Shown: positions 56,518 through 64,000 of the stretch, in pieces
Layout of the letters: every line of letters starts with the position of its first letter
Position numbering within the stretch: the first letter of the stretch is position 1
From: Diospyros lotus
Lineage: Eukaryota; Streptophyta; Magnoliopsida; Ericales; Ebenaceae
Direction: 5' to 3'
Assembly (NCBI RefSeq): GCF_014633365.1
Contig: NC_068350.1
Coordinates: 8,719,922-8,783,921 of the forward strand
Length of the DNA stretch: 64,000 nucleotides
Notes under the pieces: generated by a model
What the model was told of the DNA's origin: nothing
Database searches by the model: none
The model's input: only the letters and a program-made list of their open reading frames with translations
Position numbers and translations under genes: made by a program

Positions 56518-57730
56518 TGTTGGTCTCTTAGGATATGATCACTCAAGAAGGGGGTGAATTGAGTGATTAATTTTTTTTTCAATTTTAATAAATATTCTTG
56601 ATTAATGATTTTATTGAAAAAAATATATTTGATAAATATAATAAATTATATTTGTGATTAATAATAAATGTAAGTCACAAAATATAATAAAAATAAATAT
56701 AATGAGGCACAATACAATTTATAATGGTTTGGTCTCTTTACACATACCTAATCCACTCTCTCAAGATTTAACCACCCTTGGGATTCCACTAAAATAATTT
56801 CATCAAAGTTTCCACACTAGCTCACTTTGAAAACTAGATACATGCCTAGATTCCAACGGGTTCTAGGCAACCACTACACCAAGGTTTTCTTCCTAACTTA
56901 CATTAGAAACTAGATTCACCTAGATTTTAATGGTTCTATGAAACTTATATAATCCACAATAGTAATTTAAATGTTATAAATAATTTGTCTACACTTGGAC
57001 ACAAATAAGTAATTAAGAACAAATTATACAAGACAATAATATTTAAATAAATAAATAAATTTTTAACCTCAAATAGAGAAGTTTGAATTTGTCGTAGAAG
57101 ACTTGAAGAACTTTCTCCTCTTTCCTTGTGACTCTTCGATGGATGTGTAATAATATTTAGAGAGTCTCGAATTGTTTGGATGTTTTGTTTGAGAGCTTTC
57201 AGGTGCTTTAGATATGCAATGGAAGTATTTGGATACCTAAAAAATGAGTTTGGGGTTATTTATAAGCATTTTAGCCTCTAAAGAAAGGGTCAATATGAAG
57301 TTTGAAATTTAAAAAATGTTTAAGTTTTCTTAAACAATAAAAAAACATATCTCACATTTAATTCCAAAAAAAATTCCTTTTTGCATGAGAAATCAAGATT
57401 TGAAAATTCAAATATAAGTTTTTGAGACATAAATGATTAAAATAAGAAAATATGTCTAAAACCAATCTCTTTTAATTCAAAATAAATTTACCTTTTGTAT
57501 GAGTAAGAGAAAACATGTAGAAAAATAATTCTCTTTTAATTCAAAATTTGAAAATTCAAATATAAGCTTTCGAGACATAAATGATTAAAACAAGAGAACA
57601 TGTCTAAAAACAATTCTCTTTTAATTCAAAATAAATTTACTTTTTGCATGAGTAAGAGAAAACATTTATATCATAAAAATATTTTTGTTAATCATCAAAA
57701 CTTAATTAATATGAGAAAGTTGGCCCAACA
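56518..57730 (-). repeat. 5' LTR of the SIRE-like copia element
   Basis: 1213 bp with inverted ends TGTTGG / CCAACA. The plus-strand view starts with GGGGGTGAATTGAG, the complement of the usual SIRE LTR end. Confidence 0.85.
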
Positions 57731-58400
57731 CGTATATATATACCTATATATACCTTGCACACACGAGGGGAGAGAGAGAGAGATGTCTCTCGGGAAGAAG
57801 CCTCCTTGAGAGGAGCTTGTTGCCACCGAGAGACTATTTCCTGAGAAAAGCCATGGTCGCCGTCGAGAGAGCTCTCGGGAAGAAACCTTTTCGAGAGAAG
57901 CCATGGACACCGATATGCGGCCTTGCCTCGCCAAGAGAAGCCACCGTTACGGATTACCTTGCTGAGAGCCACCGCTAGGGACTGCATTACTAAGAGCCAC
58001 CGAGAGGGCTACGGAGAAAAGATGATGCGGGACTCTCCGAGAGAAAACAAGGCACTCCGAGAGAGCTTGGGCTTATCGAGAGGTTGCAGAGAGGCCTTGA
58101 TCGATGTGCTTGCTGAGGGCTCCATAGTGGGAGCTTGTTGCGGGGTTGTGCCGAGAGGCACCATGCTAGGTACTTGTTGTGGGGACTGGGGCTTTTCGGA
58201 AGGTTGCTGCTAGAGAGGGAGCCCTCATCGAGAGGCCTTAAGCCTCTCTAAGAAAAGACTGTCGAGAAAGGGAGAAACCTCTCGGAGAGAGATTGCCAAG
58301 AGAGAGAGAGAGAATGCATGGGAGAGGGGAAGAAGATGAACAGTCCTCCCTCTCCCAATTTGACCATGCTATTTAAAGGGAAGACTTTCCCTCTTTGTTT
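57731..58400. repeat. CGAGAGA-rich block
   Basis: Words such as CCGAGAGA, CTCTCGGGAAGAA, CGAGAGAAGCC and GAGAGCCACCG recur at irregular 15-40 bp spacing. There is a (GA) run at 57766-57781 and short TA-rich TATA-like tracts at 57731-57755. The ORF at 57923-58213 follows from the repeats. It may be part of an unknown LTR. Confidence 0.55.
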
Positions 58401-59407
58401 TATTACACTTCCACCCCTAAGCTTGGATATTCACCTAACGACCATTACTGCTAATCCTTTTGTTAGCTAATCGTAGTTTCTTCTAGTGAAACACGTCCCA
58501 ACTCTGAACCTCTTTTGGGATTCGCCCACCTAGGCCTAATGACGAAGATACCCTTGGGGGCCTAATGACCAAAATACCCCTAGTTGGACGCTCAGAAATT
58601 CTATGGCACAACAATTGCCCCTGAGTCTTTGTTTTGATTATTAAGTCAAATGGAAGATTAATGCCACTCTCGCGTCCACTTGCCTTAGTGCACAAAGCTA
58701 CTCTATTAGGATTTTACGGCCTCACGCCCACACCAAAATGAGATCATTTGCTGAAGTAAGTCTCGATAGCCATACAAAGGCATAGTCTATTGTGCCAAAT
58801 GGGTGGCAGAAGATACTAAGGTGCAACTTGAGGCATCTAAAACAAAGAATGACCCGTTTGAGTGAAAGATACCGATGTGCCTCTAAGGCGCTATAGAAGG
58901 GGCTTGAAGAAGCACGGGCCTTATTGTCTGGGAGGCACTCGGAGACTAGCCTCATGGCTCGGGAACCAGGAATGTTATGGTCGCAATGAGATTTTTTCCA
59001 CAGGCGATGACACAAACATAGATAGATCAGGTTTTGAGTGCCTAGGGGCACTGGATTCTTTAGATCATGGTTTTTAGGCATAGAGGAACTTATGCTGATG
59101 GTTTTGCTATATTTAGATTCGGGCTTAAGCTAAGCTAGCTTTTTCTAGGATCAAGGTGCCTCTGTGGGTCCATCCTGAGATGAGGCATTTGCCGATGGGC
59201 ACTCTCACCAATGCCTTGAATCATCGCTCACTCGAACTTGATTTGCTAAACTCCTACGAGGGTCTTAAATCGAGAGTTAGAAACGATGTTGCCAACCTGA
59301 AATCATTGTGTCAAGAGTGTTTCTCTCTTATACCATTATCAATGGCTCTACTTACCCTGTCTCAAGGGTTCCCTTGGTACTCTATCATAACACTTGACGA
59401 AATATGG
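58401..59407. other. Unassigned spacer
   Basis: It contains LTR-like wording (GCCTAATGAC.AA.ATACCC repeated at 58534 and 58561) and small ORFs of no known family. No gene can be supported. Confidence 0.4.
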
Positions 59408-59790
59408 TTATCCATCTTCAGTCATTCTCCCTGATTTAAACCAGTTCCCTGGGTAATTGATGCCAAGGCATTCTCCATAACCGCCATCTATGTTATAACC
59501 ATGCTCCATTTTATCTTGCATTGAAGACCAATAGTCATTGTCTCTTCTTCTCTTACCTAAAGATGTCCTGGAATATATTTCCACATTAGATCCATTCTCC
59601 ATTCCATTTTTCTTCGAAAAGTTGTTATCTTCTAGTCTTCTGACACCACTATACAAGCTCCCGAAGCTCTTAGCATTTATCCCTGGAACAAGACCATCAT
59701 CCTCAAAGAGAGTTTCTTGCTCACGCCTCATATTAAACCTGCCTTCCCCAACTGTTATTACATCTTTCTCGATGGATTTTTAAGTAGGTC
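59408..59790 (-). pseudogene. Unidentified ORF fragment, possible captured exon
   Basis: A 108-codon minus-strand frame starts at an ATG at 59731 and is open about 60 bases further upstream. It has a protein-like, unbiased composition with NFSKKNGMENGSN and GKRRRDNDYW stretches. I recognise no family, and no neighbouring frame extends it with confidence. It could be a captured gene fragment or chance. Confidence 0.25.
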
Positions 59791-60154
59791 TACTAATTTG
59801 CCTTTAGTGACTCCCATCACTACTTTGGACTATCACCCATACAACCCTAGCCTTCAAAGCTCTTTCGAGTATCTCAAATTGAAGGTGGGAAATGATATTA
59901 TCGATTCCTCCAAGTCACAGACTCGATATATACCCAAGAGAAGAAAATTTCTTTAGGCATCCTAGAGGCGGTCTAGAAAATGATAGATAGTCTTTCAAAT
60001 GAGTTGAAGGAAAACCTTGGGGGGGATACTCTAATCTGGACTGCGAGAATGGTTCGCCAATAGCCAGTCATCCCAACCCCAACCGTCCAGATATCAAGCC
60101 TCACTCTTTTAATTGTCTTTCACAAATTTTGCTCTATAACGTTATTGAATGCTT

Positions 60155-60736
60155 TTATCTTAAAAGAAGAGAGTTAAACATATTTTCTTGCACCTGGGTA
60201 GCCTTTTTTCTGAGAGATTCAAGGTGCTTGGATGAAGCTTCTAGAGTAGCGACAGTCTCAGCACGATGATGAGAAGCGTTTTCCAAATGTTGCTTGTGAC
60301 AAATGTATATGTCAACAAGCTGCTACAAGGAGTTATCTTATTGGGTAACCAGTTCAGCTTCTGCAAGTGATGTTGCAATGCCGACAAATTCCATTACTTG
60401 TTGTTCGAATGGTTGATAAACAACAAGCAAGTCATCCAGAGCCCTAAAAACTGAACTAGGATCACTGGCCATGGTCTTGTGGTCACAAAAATCCGTCAAC
60501 TCTAAGACACTGAGAAGTTGGCTCTGGATTTGCTTTGTTGCCTCGTGGAATGCCTCTTCTACTGGTTCTGTGATCTTACCTCCTTGTAACATTTTGGGAG
60601 GCTGTTTGAGACACGATTGCCCCTCGAGCAGAGGAGATTGCTTGTCGAGTTCAACTGATAACTGATCATACGGCACAATAGTCGTGGCTTCAGCATTCGA
60701 TACGTTGAAAGTTAGGATCCTAGATGGAGGAAACAA
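60155..60736 (-). pseudogene. Coiled-coil ORF relic with two in-frame stops
   Basis: One minus-strand frame of 194 codons runs from an ATG at 60736 to a TAA at 60155, broken only by TAA (60340-60338) and TAG (about 60325). It is rich in Glu, Gln, Ala and Leu, with FRALDDLLVVYQPFEQQVMEF and later TLEASSKHLESLRKKA, so a helical coiled coil is likely. It resembles in style the extra ORFs of gypsy elements. No family match is claimed. Confidence 0.35.
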
Positions 60737-61560
60737 AAGCTAGTTGCACTAGCCTCTAAATTGAAAACTTAAAACTTAATGGATAGCAGACTCCAAACAA
60801 TTCCATGTCACAGGGACTCGGAGACTTGGCGCGACAGGATAGCGATGACCAACTAGAGCGAAGTTGCCCACGCTACTCTTACTATCCCTCAGCCTTTCGT
60901 CAAGCTACTATGGGGAACTGTGGTGTGGCTATCTCTAACTTGAGCGTCTCGGTGGGTTTTAAGTATATGGGACCCCTAGAGCCAAACCGTTTATCAGACT
61001 AGTTTTTAGGCTAGGTACGCCCTCATTCTTACCATTGAGTAGTTCTAAGGCCAAGTTGCTCACATCGGGCCGCTCGAGTTAGAGCCATGGGCTAAGCGAA
61101 TTTTAGCGTAAAGTTAGAGCACATACCTAGTCTCCCTGAGTATAGCAAATCATGTTTGTCCTAGGAGCAACCTAGTGCCGATTTTTCAAAGAGACATCTA
61201 ACATTCAATACCTATTTCATCGCTCGGGCACATTACATACGTTACCTTTCCATTTAGATTATCCACTATGTGGTCTCAAAAAGGTAGGTTATTGAGCGTT
61301 GGCAGTCGCGCTCTCGATGAGGATCGGGGTATGCTTTCTAGCTTCTCCCGCCTACACTTGCAGCCCTAGCTTGGGGTCTGCTCACCAAAAGAAATATGGA
61401 CTGGAGTCTATGTCCTTAGTTTGAGCGTGATGTCTATGCTTGACTCATGTCATAGCCCTGGTCGCTCGATGATCCTTTCGCTATATCTTCATCGAGTCTC
61501 TTCATTTCATCTCTTCTCGAGTTTGTCCACCATAAAGAATCTAGGTTGGACCAGGGGTCG
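60737..61560. other. Unassigned GC-richer spacer
   Basis: No ORF or repeat that I recognise. It leads directly into the tandem array at 61.56 kb and may belong to the same element. Confidence 0.4.
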
Positions 61561-63450
61561 GTTGCGGAATTCCCACCAGTCATTCCAAGTTTTCCAGGAG
61601 GCTTAGCGCCAGATCCACCAAGGAGTCAAGCTTAGCTCATATGCTTAGCACCGAACTCTAGCAAGGGATCTAGGTTAGCCTATGGGCATGGCATTGGAAC
61701 ACATCCAGGAATTCGAGGTAAACACTTAGCCTTATAGGCACTTCACATTTCTTTCTTTCCCTTTTTAAGGTTTGCTTTCCTAGGCTTGTCTACCATGGGG
61801 AATCTGTGTTCGGCTCGAGATCCATCATCAAATTTCTACAGGATGTTCCAAGTTTGTCGGGAGGCTTAACGTCGGATCCACCGAGGAGTCAAGGTTAGCT
61901 CGTAAGCTTAGCATCGAACTCACTCAAGGGATCCAGATGAGCCTGCAGGCATGGCATCAGAACACGTCCGAGAATTCAGGGCAAACACTAAATCCTTATA
62001 TACACTTGGCATTTCTTGATTCTCTTTTCAGACTTGTCTGCCACAGGGGATTTGTGTTCGATTTGAGGCTTATTGATGAATTTCCACTGGATGTTCCGAG
62101 TTTACTGAGAGGCTTGGCACCGGATCGACCAAGGAGTTAAGGTTAGTTCATAAGCTTAGCACCGGACTCATGCAAGGGATCCAGGTTAGCCTGCGGGCAT
62201 GGAATCAAAACACATCCGAGAATCCAAGAGGGTTCAAGGCCATTGAGCCAGATCACCACTGGGAGGGGCTTGTCTAAAAAGGTAGGGCCGTGCCCATTTC
62301 TTCCACGTCGCTCCTTCGAGTTCGTTCGACACAGGGAATCTAGGTTAGACCCAGGGCCCTTCTTTGAATTGCCACCAGTCGTTCCAAGTTTACTGAGAGG
62401 CTTAGCATTAGATCCGCCAAGGATTCAAGGTTAGCTCGCGCACTTAGCACCAGACTAAGATAAGGGATCCAAGTTAGCTTGCAGGCATAGCATCGAAACA
62501 CATATAGGAATTTAGGAAGGTTTGAGGTTTTAGCACCAAATTACAATTCGTCGAGTCGGACCTCTTAGGATATGGGCCTACCTTTACCCTTGCTGGCCTA
62601 TCACCGCTATATCAGGTAGCTTTTGTCATTTTTTCACATTGTGCTTAGGTCGTGACACCTGCGCTTGATCTCACATCGAATATACGAAAAGTATTATTCA
62701 TGAAGTAATTTATAGGGTTAGGCATACCTCGCTTACTTTCACATCACGAATTCTGTGATGGGAATATTAGGGGCATGCATATGTACTGGCGTGGATAGCC
62801 ACATCGAAATTTTGTTTCAGCGGTTCGGTATGCCTTGCCCACATCTACGATAAGAGAGTGCTTGTATTGATGTTTTGTTTTGGCGGTTCAACACACCTGG
62901 CCTACATCTGCAACTTAGAGAACACCCATATCTTCATTGCTTGATTTTTCTTCCCAAACATGTCTGTCATAGAGGATCTGGGTTTGGTCCAAGGTCCCCA
63001 GCCGAACTTCTACCGAATGTTCCTAGTTTGTTGGGAGACTTAGCACTGGATCAACCAAGGAGTTAAGGATGACATGTATGCCTAGCATCGGACTCACACA
63101 AGGGATCCATGTTAGCCTGTGAACATGGCGTCAAAACTAGTCCGAGAGTCTGGGAAGGATTGAGCCATCGCGTTTGATCATAATTGAGCAGGCTTGTATG
63201 GAAAGGTCGTCTGCGGTCCCATTGGGCCCCTTTCGGGCTTGTCTGACGTAAGGGATCTAGCTTAGACATATCACTACCCACCTAATTACCACCAATTGTT
63301 CCAAGTTTTTCAAGAGGCTTAGCACAGGATCCGTCAAGGAGTCCATGTTAGCTCGCACGCTTAGCACTGGACTCAAGCAAGGGATCTAGGTTAGCCTGCG
63401 AGCATGGCATCAAAATGTACCCGGGATTCTAAGAGGGTATGTGGTCTTAG
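61560..63450 (+). repeat. Degenerate tandem array of ~250-290 bp units
   Basis: The word AGGCTTAGC or a variant, followed by GGATCCACCAAGGAGTCAAG, a GCTTAGCACCGGACTC stretch, CAAGGGATCCAGGTTAGCC and GGGCATGGCATC, starts units at 61599, 61862, 62110, 62398, 63036 and 63315. Spacings are 263, 248, 288, 638 and 279 bp. The long gap (62560-62950) holds non-repeat sequence with its own pair of GGCGTGGATAG/GGCGGTTC.A.CC words. Units are about 70-85 percent alike by eye. Confidence 0.85.
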
Positions 63451-64000
63451 CACCAGATTACCATTTGTCAAGCCAAACCTTTCAGGGCTTGAACTTTTCC
63501 TTACCTTAATTGATATGCTTCCATTGATTTTGGGAGTATCACTGCTCATCCTGTCTTCATGCCATAATTCATGTATCGCATTTCATGATAGCTATATATA
63601 TTTATATATATATATATGATACACAGGGGATTTACGTGGTTCGGATAATAAGATCGCCTTGATTCACAAGAACACAAGGGGTATATTCTTTTATTCATTT
63701 TGGAAAGGTTACAGTATATGACAAAACTTTAAAAAGAAAATACCATTCATCCCAAAATTGGGAGGTACTCCTCGAGATGTACTGCCTCTGACATTTTGCT
63801 CCTTATCTCTCCTAGCAACGTCTGTAACACGCTCGTGTCAGGTCCCCGCATTTTGCGATTCCGAGAGGCCTTTCTCGGCTTGGCTAAAGCTTCTTTTCCT
63901 TCTTAATGCAATTGCGATAGCCTTTTTTGTTTTTTTTTGAAACACCATGTCCCACTCCCGAAATGCTCGAGGGTGAACTTTCTCATTGTAAGGATCTCCT
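63451..64000. other. Unassigned right edge
   Basis: It has a TA-rich run (63592-63617) followed by GGGGATTTACGTGGTTCGG, wording often seen in plant LTRs near their transcribed part. Nothing else is supported, and any partner would lie outside the window. Confidence 0.35.

Larger units (their letters stand above)
43384..57730 (-). mobile_element. SIRE-like Ty1/copia element, with nested insertion
   Basis: Two ~1.2-kb direct repeats (about 43384-44588 and 56518-57730) flank minus-strand copia remnants: primer site at 56501-56515, gag with coiled coil, protease, integrase C-terminus, then purine tracts before the 3' LTR. RT and RNase H are missing. A gypsy element (47670-55194) has split it inside the protease-integrase part, and a LOB-domain gene copy lies in its 3' half. 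Without the nested element it would be about 6.8 kb, short for SIRE elements. I found no clear outer target duplication. Confidence 0.8.

Noticed and set aside
57923..58213. 96-codon plus-strand ORF
   Set aside because: It arises from CGAGAG-type repeats. It has no domain and an odd composition.

Overview
This window looks like nuclear DNA of a flowering plant, probably a eudicot. It holds intron-split genes with GT..AG splice sites and strong ATG contexts, plant-specific families (CHX20-type cation/H+ exchanger, LOB-domain protein, AGD6/7-type ArfGAP), AT-rich spacers, and many Ty1/copia, Ty3/gypsy, RTE LINE, SINE and hAT-like remnants. No bacterial operons, CRISPR arrays or convincing tRNA/rRNA genes were seen.

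Region by region. (1) 738-15786 (+): an intact three-exon ArfGAP gene of the AGD6/AGD7 type whose second intron is 13.5 kb and packed with repeats. Among them is an RTE LINE split by a gag-only LTR retrotransposon (5546-8388). (2) 16564-19076 (-): a 5'-truncated, frameshifted CHX20 pseudogene, convergent with the ArfGAP gene. (3) 19-24.5 kb: intergenic DNA with copia-type LTR pieces, a SINE and two unusual arrays of short near-palindromes. (4) 24509-29563 (+): a decayed Ty1/copia element, followed by a 141-bp hAT-type MITE with an exact 8-bp target duplication. (5) 32650-42216 (-): an intact five-exon CHX20 gene (846 codons by my exon model). Its third intron is 6.46 kb and carries a gypsy LTR fragment plus a rearranged gypsy element with LTR arms in inverted orientation. 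(6) 43384-57730 (-): a SIRE-like copia element, internally deleted. It holds a broken intronless LOB-domain gene copy and was hit by a second, nested gypsy element (47670-55194) with a 5-bp target duplication. That gypsy element has gag and protease but no recognisable pol, a 60-bp tandem array and an antisense ORF. (7) 57.7-64 kb: repeat-rich DNA with a CGAGAG-rich block, two unidentified ORF relics and a degenerate tandem array of roughly 250-290 bp units.

Only the ArfGAP gene and CHX20 look functional. The ArfGAP would act on Arf GTPases at the Golgi. CHX20 would exchange K+ for H+ across endomembranes, as known for the guard-cell gene of Arabidopsis. Nothing suggests they work together. 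The clearest theme is host genes staying open while their introns absorb nested retroelements, and silent copies gaining stops mostly explained by C-to-T change at CAG/CAA codons. I found no clearly new biological system. The best leads are the pol-less gypsy element with its antisense ORF, the two palindrome arrays, and the nested intronic insertions. All calls come from reading the sequence; no database search was run.
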